Positions 8,182 to 17,110 are shown, numbered from the stretch's first letter. The stretch is 37,137 nt of DNA from Nitrospiraceae bacterium (GCA_020347665.1 CP070737.1:318278-355414), one strand, 5' to 3'. A program made the numbers and translations. Notes: a model not told the origin generated them from the sequence alone.

Positions 8182-9327
8182 TTGGACTGTCATCATGTCC
8201 GGAACCAGCTGTCCCTGTTCATTGATGGTCGTGTTTCCCCCGAAGACAGCACACTGATCAGGGAGCATTTGCGCACGTGTCAGGAATGTGAAGAGGCATA
8301 TGCAAACCTTCAGAAGACCGTGGAGCATATCCAGAGCCTCGATGAGGTAGAACCGCCTTCGTGGCTCACGCAAAAAGTCATGACTAAGATCAAGACAGAG
8401 GCTGAACAGGAAAAAAGTTTTTTTCATAAACTGTTTTATCCCCTCCATGTAAAACTGCCGCTCGAGGCATTTGCAATGATAGCGGTTGCAATTATCGCGT
8501 TTTATGTTTTCAGGTCCACACCATCGGAAATGATCTCCGTTAAGGGCCCGACGAGTGTATCCCGTCCACAGGTTCTGAAAGAAGAGAACGCCCGGTCTAA
8601 ACGCGAAGGTGCCGACTTCTACCGGCCTGCTGAGAAAGCACCTCCCCCTGCGGCGGAAAAGAGAACACCGGAGCGCGCTGAAGAAGAAAGTCAGACCGGT
8701 GTCGGAATATTTCAGGACAAGACATCACCGTATCCGGGTCGGATGGATAAGCAGGACTACGGGGTTTCCGGAAAAGACAGCCAGGATTCCTTCCGCGAAC
8801 GTCCGGCAACACATACACCGCCGATTGAACTGCGTGACACTGACAGGGCAGCTGATGCAACCAGAGGGGGGAATGCGTTTCAACAGGAACGGATTGATTC
8901 GGATAAGAAAACGAAGGTGCTTGAGAGCCGTGATGTCCCATTGGCTGAAGAACGTAATGAACTGCGGCAATTTGGCAATGCCAGGATATCTGAAGAACCA
9001 GGAGCAGATGCTCTGCCCGCTGCGCCTGAATCAGGACTGCGCCAGAGAAAGAAAGCCTCTGAAATCCTTCAGGTTCAGGTAAGGGAACTTGAACCTGCTC
9101 TCGCAGGTCTTGAACGTGCTGTCGCTGATGTTCACGGGGAATTAGTCCAATCGGTTCTGCATAAGAAGAATGCGTTCGTGACAGTACGAATTGATCCAAC
9201 AAGATTCAATGAGCTACTTGAAAGGCTGCAGGTGTTCGGAACATTAAAAGAAGAGCAGTCCCTTCTGAGGCAGCAGGAAGGCTCCGGTGAGATCATGATT
9301 GAGCTTATTGAGGTATCTGAACCGTGA
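8182..9327 (+). CDS. Membrane-anchored zinc-finger anti-sigma factor with DUF2275-like C-terminus
   Basis: A 381-residue protein. Residues 1-40 carry the zinc-binding anti-sigma signature H29-x3-C33-x2-C36 with C3 and H5 nearby, which would bind the sigma factor encoded just upstream. A membrane helix lies near residues 94-112 (AFAMIAVAIIAFYVF). A long polar, Pro/Glu/Arg-rich linker (about 120-270) precedes a folded C-terminal domain resembling DUF2275 (VRELEPALAGLERAV...FVTVRIDPTRFNELLERLQVFGTL). The start is a TTG directly after the sigma factor stop codon (TAA-TTG), so translation is coupled. The periplasmic domain is probably the signal-sensing part. Confidence 0.85.
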   Translation: MDCHHVRNQLSLFIDGRVSPEDSTLIREHLRTCQECEEAYANLQKTVEHIQSLDEVEPPSWLTQKVMTKIKTEAEQEKSFFHKLFYPLHVKLPLEAFAMIAVAIIAFYVFRSTPSEMISVKGPTSVSRPQVLKEENARSKREGADFYRPAEKAPPPAAEKRTPERAEEESQTGVGIFQDKTSPYPGRMDKQDYGVSGKDSQDSFRERPATHTPPIELRDTDRAADATRGGNAFQQERIDSDKKTKVLESRDVPLAEERNELRQFGNARISEEPGADALPAAPESGLRQRKKASEILQVQVRELEPALAGLERAVADVHGELVQSVLHKKNAFVTVRIDPTRFNELLERLQVFGTLKEEQSLLRQQEGSGEIMIELIEVSEP

Positions 9328-9337
9328 CTCGTCAACC

Positions 9338-10279
9338 ATGCGGGCGGCAATAACCTCTTCGGTCTGCAACAGATTGCTGGTTGTCTTTATCATCCTTGCC
9401 AGTCTCCCGGCATCATTATGTGCTGAAGAGATGCGGCATTATATGACTCCCCAGATTACGGTCACGTATGAACCTCAGATCGAAAATGCTGCTCTGAAAA
9501 TTGCGGAGGCTTATCCCGAAGTGAAGGCAGTTGTTGAGAAGAAATTCGGATGGCAGCTGAAATCCAGACCAACTATTGTTCTCTTAAGCTCGGTGAAAAC
9601 ATTTAGGAGCATGACCCGGAACAGTCTTGTTACCGCTTTTGCCGTATCCCGGGAAAACCTGATCGTAATGGATTATACAAAGATGGACAGGACCCCTGTC
9701 GACCTGCGTGCAACCTTTGAACATGAACTGTATCATCTGCTGCTCCATGAGCACATTCGCCGTGCTGACCTTCCAAAATGGCTTGATGAAGGCATTGCGC
9801 AATGGGCAAGCGGAGGGGTTGCCGATATCATCAATCCCGGCAATAAAGATATCCTGAAACAGTCCGTGCTCTCTGACACCATGCTCACCCTGGACGAGAT
9901 CTCCATGACCTTCCCTGCTCAGCCGCGGAAATTTGTGCTGGCTTATCAGCAGAGTAAAAGCCTTGTGGAATTTATCGTGAGTGAATATGGAGAAGATACA
10001 GTACACGCCGTCCTGTACAGTCTCAAACAGGGCGAAGACATTGAGACAGCGGTAGCCCGTAACCTCTCGACTAATCTGTATGACCTTGAACAGGCCTGGA
10101 AACGGCAGCTGCGGAGAAAATATTCATGGTTCACATACTTCGCAGACCATATCTACTGGATTCTGTTTTCTGCCGCTGCTCTTATTACCCTGCTTGGATA
10201 TTTTCGTTTCAGGACTCGGCTCAGGAATTACCGGGATACGGAAGATGAAGACCTGTTTGACAGTGGAAATAATCCGTGA
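9338..10279 (+). CDS. Membrane-anchored MA-type metallopeptidase (HExxH)
   Basis: From ATG 9338 the product is 313 residues. It begins with a signal peptide (RLLVVFIILASLPASLCA) and contains the gluzincin motif HELYH near residues 129-133, with WLDEGIAQW (the third-ligand Glu near 151) at normal distance. This fits the peptidase-MA-like family. A C-terminal membrane helix (YWILFSAAALITLLGYF) near residue 270 is followed by a short acidic cytoplasmic tail. ATG 9338 was chosen over an upstream TTG because it leaves an intact signal peptide. It is the third gene of the sigma/anti-sigma operon; a role in regulated proteolysis of the anti-sigma factor or in envelope care is possible but unproven. 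Confidence 0.8.
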   Translation: MRAAITSSVCNRLLVVFIILASLPASLCAEEMRHYMTPQITVTYEPQIENAALKIAEAYPEVKAVVEKKFGWQLKSRPTIVLLSSVKTFRSMTRNSLVTAFAVSRENLIVMDYTKMDRTPVDLRATFEHELYHLLLHEHIRRADLPKWLDEGIAQWASGGVADIINPGNKDILKQSVLSDTMLTLDEISMTFPAQPRKFVLAYQQSKSLVEFIVSEYGEDTVHAVLYSLKQGEDIETAVARNLSTNLYDLEQAWKRQLRRKYSWFTYFADHIYWILFSAAALITLLGYFRFRTRLRNYRDTEDEDLFDSGNNP

Positions 10280-10308
10280 CAGCACTTTACTGAAGGCTGC
10301 TTGTTCAC

Positions 10309-10686
10309 TCATGCATGTTTTGACTGCAGTACGTTGAATTTTCTGAGGTTTTCTGTTAATTGCTCCTGATTAATCACACCAAGCTGTACGAGTGCCTCAC
10401 CCAAATACAGATAGGTTTTTTTCTGTTCATCGAGCAGTTCTTCAAGCTGGCTCGCGTTTAACAACCCCATTTTTACCGCTATACTCCCGAATAAGCTGTC
10501 TTCTTCTTCCTGGATAATAAGGATACTCTCTCTTTCCCTGTCAGTAAGATAGCCCTTTTCGACCGCCAATTCTCCTATTTTTCTGTTCTGTCTTTTCTGC
10601 AGACGACGTGCCTCGATAATGTCATCAAACGTGATGATCCCTTTTTTCAGGAGGTACCGCCCAAAAAATGCTTTCCTGACCGACAT
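10309..10686 (-). CDS. Four-repeat MshEN/GspE-N-like protein, stand-alone
   Basis: A 125-residue protein made almost entirely of four copies of a 29-residue unit of the form hG-x5-G-hh-x4-L-x6-Q. The first glycines fall at G9, G38, G67 and G96, and the second at G16, G45, G74 and G103, so the period is exact. The unit matches the half-motif of the MshEN/GspE N-terminal domain, which binds cyclic di-GMP in some type II secretion and pilus ATPases. Here no ATPase is attached. It lies tail-to-tail with the peptidase gene. A role as a small cyclic-di-GMP or protein-binding adaptor is inference. Confidence 0.65.
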   Translation of the reverse strand: MSVRKAFFGRYLLKKGIITFDDIIEARRLQKRQNRKIGELAVEKGYLTDRERESILIIQEEEDSLFGSIAVKMGLLNASQLEELLDEQKKTYLYLGEALVQLGVINQEQLTENLRKFNVLQSKHA

Positions 10687-10961
10687 GTTAGCTTTTCCTA
10701 TTCACAGACATTATGTTCTCTATACCATACTGGGTGGAATAACAGGTCTGCTTCTCAAAAGACCGTTTTTATTGTAATAGCTGGGTAAAATATGTGCAAA
10801 CATGCATCCAGAACATCAGGCTGATCCGTTGTCCATTCTGAATATCATTATCCAGTTCATGCGCCGGGGAACTTTTTCCGGGTTATGTCTGTCTAACTAA
10901 CAGAACAGAATAAACCCCTTCCGAAGGTTCGTACTTTCATACGGGGAAAAGGAGGCAGAAG

Positions 10962-12419
10962 ATGAAAAGACAGTATGGTTACACGGTTGTGGCCTTCCTG
11001 CTGGTCTTCGGGATTGGCTGCGGTATCGTATCCGGCACAGAAACAACCGCTAAAAAACAGGGGCCTCTGGCCACCGGCCTGGAAGAACAGTCCGGGGTGG
11101 AGGTGACCATCTATAATGTAAACCTTGGACTCGTGAAAGACCAGCGAAAGCTCAACCTGTTCAGGGGAGTAGGTCAGCTGCGTTTTATGGATGTTGCATC
11201 GCAGATTATACCGACAAGCGTGTCAATAAAATCGCTTGTTCATTCCGACAGCGTGCGCGTACTCGAGCAGAACTATGAATACGACCTTCTGAATCCGCAG
11301 CGGCTCCTCGACAAATACGTAGGCAGGGACGTAAAACTGTACACCCGGAATCACTATACAGATAAAGAGGAGATCGTAACCGCCAGGCTGTTATCAAACA
11401 ACGGCGGACCGATATTCAGGATCGGAGACGAAATAACCTATAATTATCCGGGAAGAATCATTTTTCCTGAAATACCTGAAAATCTCATTTCAAAGCCTAC
11501 CCTCGTCTGGATGCTTGACAACAGGCTCGGATCCCCACAGAAGATCGAGGCACGATATTTAACAAACGGAATAAACTGGCGCGCGGACTATGTTGTTACT
11601 CTGAACGAAACGGATACTCTTGCAGACCTGTCCGGATGGGTGACTATTGATAACAAGAGCGGGACGATCTACAAAAACGCGAAACTCAAACTCGTTGCCG
11701 GTGATGTTAACCGCGTTCGGGATGATTATAATTACCGTGCCAAAATGATGGATTTCGCAATGGCAGAGGCACGTCCCGCAGCACCCCAGTTCAAGCAGGA
11801 GGAGTTCTTTGAGTATCATATCTACACCCTCCAAAGGCCTTCCACTATCAAGGACAAGCAGACAAAACAGATAAGCCTGATCAGGGCCGACACCATTCCT
11901 GTCAAAAAGGAGCTTCGCTATTACGGTGCGCAATATTACTACCGGAGCAGGCATGGTGAAGCGATCTCGAACCAGAAAATCGGTGTATATATTCAGATAG
12001 CCAATAAAAAATCGCATAACCTTGGCATTCCCCTGCCAAAGGGCACGGTCAGGGTATACAAACATGACACAGCGGGAAGCCTGCAGTTTGTCGGCGAGGA
12101 TTCGATCGACCATACGCCAAAAGACGAAAAGGTAAAGATCAAACTCGGCGACGCATTTAACGTGGTCGGCACGAGAAAGCAGACCGACTGGAGGAAAATC
12201 GCTTCCGGTGTGTATGAAGCAGCCTTTGAGCTATCGCTCAGAAATCACAAAAAAGAAGATGTTACTGTCAGGGTAATCGAACCCATTCCGGGCGACTGGA
12301 CAATGCTTCGGTCATCGCATGACTATAAAAAGACTGATGCCTTCACTGCCGAATTTGATATACGAGTCAGAAAAGACAGTGAGCAGAAGCTTACGTACCG
12401 GGTTCGCATGAAATTCTGA
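10962..12419 (+). CDS. Exported DUF4139 domain protein
   Basis: A 485-residue protein with an N-terminal signal sequence (VVAFLLVFGIGCGIVSG), possibly lipid-modified given GIGC, though the lipobox is not ideal. The rest is a DUF4139-type fold: VTIYNVNLGLVKDQRKLNLFRGVGQLRFMDVASQI at the start, the characteristic NGINWRADYVVTLNETD near 205, and a C-terminal beta-rich half ending TYRVRMKF. Function of the family is unknown; it is a surface or periplasmic protein. A strong ribosome-binding site (AAAGGAGG) precedes the ATG, and a clean terminator follows, so the gene is a single transcription unit. The 275-bp gap upstream contains no recognisable gene. Confidence 0.85.
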   Translation: MKRQYGYTVVAFLLVFGIGCGIVSGTETTAKKQGPLATGLEEQSGVEVTIYNVNLGLVKDQRKLNLFRGVGQLRFMDVASQIIPTSVSIKSLVHSDSVRVLEQNYEYDLLNPQRLLDKYVGRDVKLYTRNHYTDKEEIVTARLLSNNGGPIFRIGDEITYNYPGRIIFPEIPENLISKPTLVWMLDNRLGSPQKIEARYLTNGINWRADYVVTLNETDTLADLSGWVTIDNKSGTIYKNAKLKLVAGDVNRVRDDYNYRAKMMDFAMAEARPAAPQFKQEEFFEYHIYTLQRPSTIKDKQTKQISLIRADTIPVKKELRYYGAQYYYRSRHGEAISNQKIGVYIQIANKKSHNLGIPLPKGTVRVYKHDTAGSLQFVGEDSIDHTPKDEKVKIKLGDAFNVVGTRKQTDWRKIASGVYEAAFELSLRNHKKEDVTVRVIEPIPGDWTMLRSSHDYKKTDAFTAEFDIRVRKDSEQKLTYRVRMKF

Positions 12420-12439
12420 AAAGAAAACCCATTTTGTGA

Positions 12440-12469
12440 GAGGATCGTTTCCGGCGATCCTCTTTTTTT
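12440..12469 (+). terminator. Intrinsic terminator after the DUF4139 gene
   Basis: GAGGATCG (12440-12447) pairs perfectly with CGATCCTC (12455-12462) across a 7-base loop and is followed by seven T. It ends the DUF4139 transcript and lies directly at the stop of the convergent peptidase gene. Confidence 0.85.
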
Positions 12470-13319
12470 ATAATTCGAGCTCAGCAAGAGAAATCGGATT
12501 TGTATTGACGTTTAATACCTTCACACCAAAATGCAGATGCGGACCGGTTGATCTGCCGGTCGAGCCCACAAATCCGATCACAGAACCTTTCGCTACGATA
12601 TCATCTACCGCTACGTTGAACGCGGACAGGTGCATATACAGAGAGTAAATACCCTGACCGTGGTCAAGGATAAGCGTGTTCCCTCCAAAGAACAGCTCTT
12701 CTGCCAGAACCACCCGTCCTGTGTTCGTTGCATTTACTTTTTCCCCTTTTTTGCCTCTGATATCAATCCCCCGGTGAATGCTGTTCTTTTTCTTATTAAT
12801 GATCCTTTTTGTGCCAAATGCAGTTGAGATACTATTTTCAAGCGGTAGAATGAAATTCCCCTCCCATACTTTATCTGTGACGACCGGCCACAATGATTTC
12901 AATTTTGCTGCCTCGGCCTGTGCCCTCTTCAGGTCTTCCGGATTAAGGAATACCTTTTCATCAGGCAGGGTCAGATGCCGTTCAGGGAAGGCGGCCTGTT
13001 TCACAGCCAACGAAAGGTTTATCTCCTGGTCGCCGATGTTGAGCCTGATTATATGATCTCCGGATTGTGTGTCAATGGAAACAGATCCAAGAGCCAGAAA
13101 ACAGTCTTCACCGCACGAACTGAAAGAGAGCTGTTTTCCGCTCAGCTCGGCCATAGGAAGTCCTGCAGGATTTACCCCCGATACCTTTACGGTAAAGGCG
13201 TCTCCCTGATTAATTGCCGGGGGAAAGACTTCGGCATCTATGCCTTCTGCTGAGCCATGGAAAAAACATACGAGCAGGACTGGAATCGCATACAGCGGGA
13301 TCAAGGCAGTTATCCGCAT
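12468..13319 (-). CDS. Exported M23-family peptidoglycan endopeptidase
   Basis: From ATG 13319 the product is 283 residues. It has a signal peptide (RITALIPLYAIPVLLVCFFHGSAEG), an N-terminal beta domain, and the LytM/M23 domain in the last 120 residues. Zinc-site motifs are HRGIDIRGKKGEKV (His and Asp ligands), LYMHLSAF and GPHLHFGV. It should cut peptide cross-links in peptidoglycan in the periplasm. ATG 13319 was chosen because a longer TTG-initiated version adds residues before the signal peptide. No clear ribosome-binding site precedes it. Confidence 0.88.
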   Translation of the reverse strand: MRITALIPLYAIPVLLVCFFHGSAEGIDAEVFPPAINQGDAFTVKVSGVNPAGLPMAELSGKQLSFSSCGEDCFLALGSVSIDTQSGDHIIRLNIGDQEINLSLAVKQAAFPERHLTLPDEKVFLNPEDLKRAQAEAAKLKSLWPVVTDKVWEGNFILPLENSISTAFGTKRIINKKKNSIHRGIDIRGKKGEKVNATNTGRVVLAEELFFGGNTLILDHGQGIYSLYMHLSAFNVAVDDIVAKGSVIGFVGSTGRSTGPHLHFGVKVLNVNTNPISLAELEL

Positions 13320-13372
13320 TCCTAAGTATAAACCAGGAGGGCACCATGAATTCAACAGGAACAGTCCGCGTG

Positions 13373-13963
13373 TCAGGATCGGAATGTGATTTTTCTGAAT
13401 GTTGGGAAAAAACGCGGGACCTCATTTTTGTACTTCATATAGTCTCTTCCAAAACGGCTCATGAGCTCCCTGTCTTCAAGTGGTATGATCAGTGCGTGTA
13501 TCAAGAAAAAGTCGAGCACCGTGACAACAGCAACCATTACCACACCGGTAACCAGAAACACGCCCAGCAGCATTAAGGTATGGGACAGGTAGGTCGGATG
13601 CCTGACAACCGAGAACGGTCCTTTTGTCACAAACCTGCCCGAGTACCTTTCAGACACTTCAGGCATCCCGGTGATTCCCCTGAAACTCAGCAGGTAGAGT
13701 GTCCAGAGCTGAAGGATTACTCCTCCGACCAGTGTTATCATTCCGATAATACCCAAGGCATGCGGAACAATTATCGTATAAGAAAGGAGATTCATACGGT
13801 TCAGGTAAATCAGATAAGCAATGGGAAGCCAGGAAACCAGCGGAAGGGTATAGGTAAGGAGCCCTATTTTTCGGAAGAACCTGTTGAATCCGTGAACCGG
13901 AATCCAGAAGAGAGGGATTGCCGGCCACAGCAGAACAGCGAGCAAAGCGAGATGATCACGCAT
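13373..13963 (-). CDS. Integral membrane methyltransferase-like protein (ICMT/PEMT family)
   Basis: A 196-residue protein with about five hydrophobic helices. The C-terminal signature GPFSVVRHPTYLSH, followed by EDRELMSRFGRDYMKYKNEVPRFFP, is that of the isoprenylcysteine carboxyl methyltransferase/phospholipid methyltransferase superfamily, which binds S-adenosylmethionine in the membrane. The natural substrate is unknown; a lipid or small molecule is likely, since bacteria lack prenyl-CAAX proteins. It lies between the M23 peptidase and the YyaL-like gene on the same strand, with a 55-bp gap upstream. Confidence 0.75.
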   Translation of the reverse strand: MRDHLALLAVLLWPAIPLFWIPVHGFNRFFRKIGLLTYTLPLVSWLPIAYLIYLNRMNLLSYTIIVPHALGIIGMITLVGGVILQLWTLYLLSFRGITGMPEVSERYSGRFVTKGPFSVVRHPTYLSHTLMLLGVFLVTGVVMVAVVTVLDFFLIHALIIPLEDRELMSRFGRDYMKYKNEVPRFFPTFRKITFRS

Positions 13964-14018
13964 CAGTCCCAGCCTCCTTGAAACGGGCCTTTGTGCTCAA
14001 TACCTTCTTAATACTGTT

Positions 14019-15980
14019 TCAGCGGCTTCTTGCCGCAGAAAGGTATCTTTTAAGATTATCAGGATTCTCTATCGGCTCATCACAGACGCCCCGCGCACAG
14101 GGAGTGATCATGCCCTTATCATCCCCGTGAACCAGACTCGTATACGGACGAAAGCTTGAGAGTGCTGCTGCGGCAAGCTCGCTGTCAATGGATACATCAA
14201 TCGTGAGCTTGACCATATTGAAATAAGCATCAAGGGAACAGAAATAATATCCGGAATGGATACCCATATCCCTTGCTTTAGACACAAAAACCTTTAGAGC
14301 CTTTTCAGCGTTTTTATAATATGCTTCTTTCCCGGTCACTTCATACAGCTTTAACATCATCATAATGGCAACCGAGTTCGCAGAGGGATGCGGTATGTCC
14401 TCAATACCTTTTAACCGTATCCCGAGCACTGCATCATCTGAATCAAAAAAACCCCCTTCCCGGTCATCCCAGAGATTTCTCATGCAGAGTTCCATAATCT
14501 CATCAGCCGTTTTTAAATAGGAGGATTTACCAACAATCTCATAGGCCGTGAATAAAGCATCAGCGAGAAATACATAATCATCGAGTACTGCCCTTACATC
14601 TTCTGTGTGATAGAGCACGCCTGTTATAAAACGTTTCGCGAGTATAACTTCCAGGCTTTTGAGTGGAAAGTCCCTCAGCCATGGATCTCCCATTATTCTG
14701 AACGCGTGCAGACATGAGGAAATCAGCATGCCATTTAATGACGTATACAGCGTATGATCAATGACCGGTGCCTGTCGTTTCTGTCTCACAGAGAGTAATT
14801 TCCCTTTTGCACGGCTGATGATCTCGGCAACGTCCGCCGCATCCATACCGATTTTTTCAGCAATCTCATCTTTTTCCATAGCAACAAAAAGAACCCTTTT
14901 TGATCCATCATGGTGCATTGATCCGCGATCGTTCAGGAGATGCAGTGATACCACCCGGTATTCATCAGGCCCAAGTATTGCTTTAAAATCAGCGTCTGTC
15001 CAGGTGAAATATCCTCCTTCATCATCAGGGGTTACGTCCGCGTCCTGGCTTGCGAAGAATCCGCCAACCGCATCTGACAGTACGTTTCTGAGAAAAACCG
15101 TAATACCCTTCGCAACGTCCCTGAAATGTTCGTCTCCGAATAACCAGTAAGCATTGACATAGTTCCTGAGAAGCCAGGCATTGTCATCAGCCATCTTCTC
15201 AAAGTGGGGGATAATCCATGCCTCATCAGTGGAATACCGGTGGAATCCTCCCTGAAGCTGGTCATGAAAACCGCCATTTCCCATTGCAGAGAGGGTCTTC
15301 TGTATCACACCGGCAATTGTTTCATGGTTCCTGAAAAAATACCGGTTTATCAGGAATTCCATTGCGCCCGGCATGGGAAACTTGGGCGATGAACCAAAAC
15401 CCCCGTTCTGGGGATCGTACTCAGCAGTTATATCATCCACTGCACTGTCAACGTATGACTGTCCTATGCCGCTTTCTGTCAGCGGCTGCGGCGTCAGGTG
15501 ATGGATCAGCTTCTCAGTATAATCGGCTATGTCCGCTTTTTGGGCGCGATAGAACGTTGAAATTTCAACCAGCACCTTCCTGAATCCCGGTCTGCCGGAC
15601 CAGTCCTCAGGGGGAAAATAAGTGCCGCCAAAAAAAGGTTTCTTATCAGGTGTCAGGAATATGCTCAGCGGCCAGCCGCCTCCAGACCCCATGGCAGCTA
15701 CTGCCTGCTGATATCGTCTGTCTATATCAGGCCGTTCATCACGATCAAGCTTTATGCTGACAAAATGCTCATTAAGGATCTCCGCTATCTCTTCATTTTC
15801 AAAGCACTCTTTCGCCATAACATGGCACCAGTGGCACCAGAGTGCACCGGTACTGAGGAATACCGGCTTGTCCTCTCTTTTCGCCTTTTCAAATGCATCT
15901 TCATTCCAGGGATGCCAGTCAATAGTCTGTGAAGCCGCATGCCTGAGATACGCGGATTTCTCTTTCGAAAGCCTATTCAT
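14019..15980 (-). CDS. YyaL-type thioredoxin-domain protein (DUF255/six-hairpin glycosidase fold)
   Basis: A 653-residue protein of full family length. The N-terminal thioredoxin-like domain has GALWCHWCHVM (C49 and C52) and FVSIKLDRDERPDIDRRYQ. The remainder carries family motifs GGWPLSIFLTPDKKPFFGGTYFPPE, GGFHDQLQGGFHRYSTDEAWIIPHFEKM and SQDADVT, and forms a glycosidase-like helical barrel. The biochemical role is not settled in this widespread family; a redox or protein-quality function is often assumed. ATG 15980 was preferred to a TTG two codons upstream. It lies downstream of a DJ-1-like gene, which may form a stress-related unit with it. Confidence 0.9.
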   Translation of the reverse strand: MNRLSKEKSAYLRHAASQTIDWHPWNEDAFEKAKREDKPVFLSTGALWCHWCHVMAKECFENEEIAEILNEHFVSIKLDRDERPDIDRRYQQAVAAMGSGGGWPLSIFLTPDKKPFFGGTYFPPEDWSGRPGFRKVLVEISTFYRAQKADIADYTEKLIHHLTPQPLTESGIGQSYVDSAVDDITAEYDPQNGGFGSSPKFPMPGAMEFLINRYFFRNHETIAGVIQKTLSAMGNGGFHDQLQGGFHRYSTDEAWIIPHFEKMADDNAWLLRNYVNAYWLFGDEHFRDVAKGITVFLRNVLSDAVGGFFASQDADVTPDDEGGYFTWTDADFKAILGPDEYRVVSLHLLNDRGSMHHDGSKRVLFVAMEKDEIAEKIGMDAADVAEIISRAKGKLLSVRQKRQAPVIDHTLYTSLNGMLISSCLHAFRIMGDPWLRDFPLKSLEVILAKRFITGVLYHTEDVRAVLDDYVFLADALFTAYEIVGKSSYLKTADEIMELCMRNLWDDREGGFFDSDDAVLGIRLKGIEDIPHPSANSVAIMMMLKLYEVTGKEAYYKNAEKALKVFVSKARDMGIHSGYYFCSLDAYFNMVKLTIDVSIDSELAAAALSSFRPYTSLVHGDDKGMITPCARGVCDEPIENPDNLKRYLSAARSR

Positions 15981-16019
15981 GAACAATTCTTCTCTGGATG
16001 AGATTCGGCAAACGCACGC

Positions 16020-16526
16020 TCACTGATTTTTGAGCTTCTTCATGGTTTCCCGCATAAAGGCCGGAAGGTCAGATGGCTGACGGGACGTTATAAGATTGCC
16101 GTCAACAACAACTTCTTTATCCTCATATATCGCGCCTGCATCCTTCATCTCCGGGACAACTGATGTATAGCACGTTGCATGCCGTCCTTTGAGAAGCCCG
16201 GCCGTTATGAGGGTCTGCGCCCCATGGCAGATTGCCGCAACAGGCTTAAAGGTCTGGAAAAAATGTTTTGCGATTTCAAGAGCTTTCTGCTCTTTTCTGA
16301 TCACTGCCGGTGCCTTTCCACCGGGCAGGATTAGCAAATCGTAATCATTCGGACGTACGTCTGCAAGCGATGTATTTGCTTCAACCGTATAGCCGCGTTT
16401 CCCCTTAAATGTCCCTTTCTGCATGGATGCTATATCTACCGCTATTCCTGCTTCTTTTAATCGGTAATACGGTACAAGGAGTTCAGTATCCTCAAAGCTG
16501 TCTGCGCTAATGATCAAAGCCTTCAC
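16020..16526 (-). CDS. DJ-1/PfpI family protein
   Basis: A 168-residue single-domain protein with the nucleophile elbow AAICHGAQTL (Cys100), the conserved acidic residue near the N-terminus (E12 in SFEDTELLVP), and ILPGGKAPAVIRKEQ. The family includes glyoxalase/deglycase-like enzymes and chaperones that act on glyoxal-damaged or oxidised proteins. The Cys-His arrangement is intact, so it is likely active. It is followed by the YyaL-like gene and preceded by a broken membrane-protein gene. Confidence 0.88.
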   Translation of the reverse strand: MKALIISADSFEDTELLVPYYRLKEAGIAVDIASMQKGTFKGKRGYTVEANTSLADVRPNDYDLLILPGGKAPAVIRKEQKALEIAKHFFQTFKPVAAICHGAQTLITAGLLKGRHATCYTSVVPEMKDAGAIYEDKEVVVDGNLITSRQPSDLPAFMRETMKKLKNQ

Positions 16527-16550
16527 AAGACCTCACGCTCCTTTATGAAC

Positions 16551-16755
16551 TTATTTCTTCTTGTCAGTGCTTATCCCGAACACCTTACAGAGCGGTCAAA
16601 GACCAACGATCCCGGTAAACAATGCAATTGCCTGCCAATACAAATGACACGACCTTCAGACCGGTGCTGATGGGTGCCAAAAGACCACCTAAGATGAAGG
16701 TCACGCCTAAAACAATCCGTTTATTTTTATCGACACTGTCAACATTCCCGGTCAT
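16551..16755 (-). pseudogene. Broken DUF2892 (YgaP transmembrane-like) gene with frameshift and TGA at the conserved Cys position
   Basis: From ATG 16755 the first frame reads NVDSVDKNKRIVLGVTFILGGLLAPIST, the typical DUF2892 start. It then continues off-family to a stop. In the +1 frame from about 16650 the rest of the domain appears as YWQAIALFTGIVGL-TGA-PLCKVFGISTDKKK and ends at TAA 16551-16553. Joined, this gives 67 residues, the normal length. One extra base near 16650-16665 and a TGA where the family has Cys (the usual GFCPLY motif) break it. A sequencing error plus selenocysteine is possible, but two lesions and no clear SECIS hairpin favour a decaying gene. An alternative reading is a 56-residue protein ending at TAA in the first frame. 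Confidence 0.5.
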
Positions 16756-16822
16756 GCCATATCCCCCTTATTATGCATCCTCTTCCTGATGTCGCATGAA
16801 TGTCAACAAAAGCTTCTGCCAA

Positions 16823-17077
16823 CTATTTCCCCAGCTCAAAATTATGAACGAATTGCCCGATCTGCACTCCTAGATAAACGCATTTTATGTCGTTCATGCA
16901 ATCATCCGCATCTTTCTTTTCAAGATGGGTCATCAGCTCATGAGCTCCCTTTTGAAGCGTCACGACGTATGCATTCTTTTCCTGACTGAAATCAAGACCG
17001 ATTGTAATCTCGTGCTGAGTGATCTCTGGATACATTTCATCAATCTTTTCTTTTAAATCTTCATTCGTATAAGCCAT
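16823..17077 (-). CDS. Small conserved hypothetical protein next to the DsrC-like gene
   Basis: An 84-residue soluble alpha/beta protein that I do not recognise. It has two cysteines close together near residues 60-66 (DDCMNDIKCVYLGVQIGQF). The ATG has a good ribosome-binding site (AAGGGGAAATGAT). It follows the DsrC-like gene by 33 bp on the same strand and is probably co-transcribed with it and the superoxide dismutase. A link to sulfur or redox chemistry is suggested only by position. Confidence 0.65.
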   Translation of the reverse strand: MAYTNEDLKEKIDEMYPEITQHEITIGLDFSQEKNAYVVTLQKGAHELMTHLEKKDADDCMNDIKCVYLGVQIGQFVHNFELGK

Positions 17078-17110
17078 ATCATTTCCCCTTGGTCAGATGA
17101 ACTCTTTCAA

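Noticed and set aside
8597..9202. Long open frame on the minus strand (about 200 codons)
   Set aside because: It is antisense to the anti-sigma factor gene, has no recognisable protein motif, and the plus-strand frame has clear domain and coupling evidence.
11559..12113. Minus-strand frame of about 184 codons
   Set aside because: It is antisense to the DUF4139 gene and shows no family motif or ribosome-binding site.
16551..16755. DUF2892 gene as a confident selenoprotein
   Set aside because: A frameshift is also needed, and no convincing hairpin follows the TGA; treated as a broken gene with the Sec option noted.
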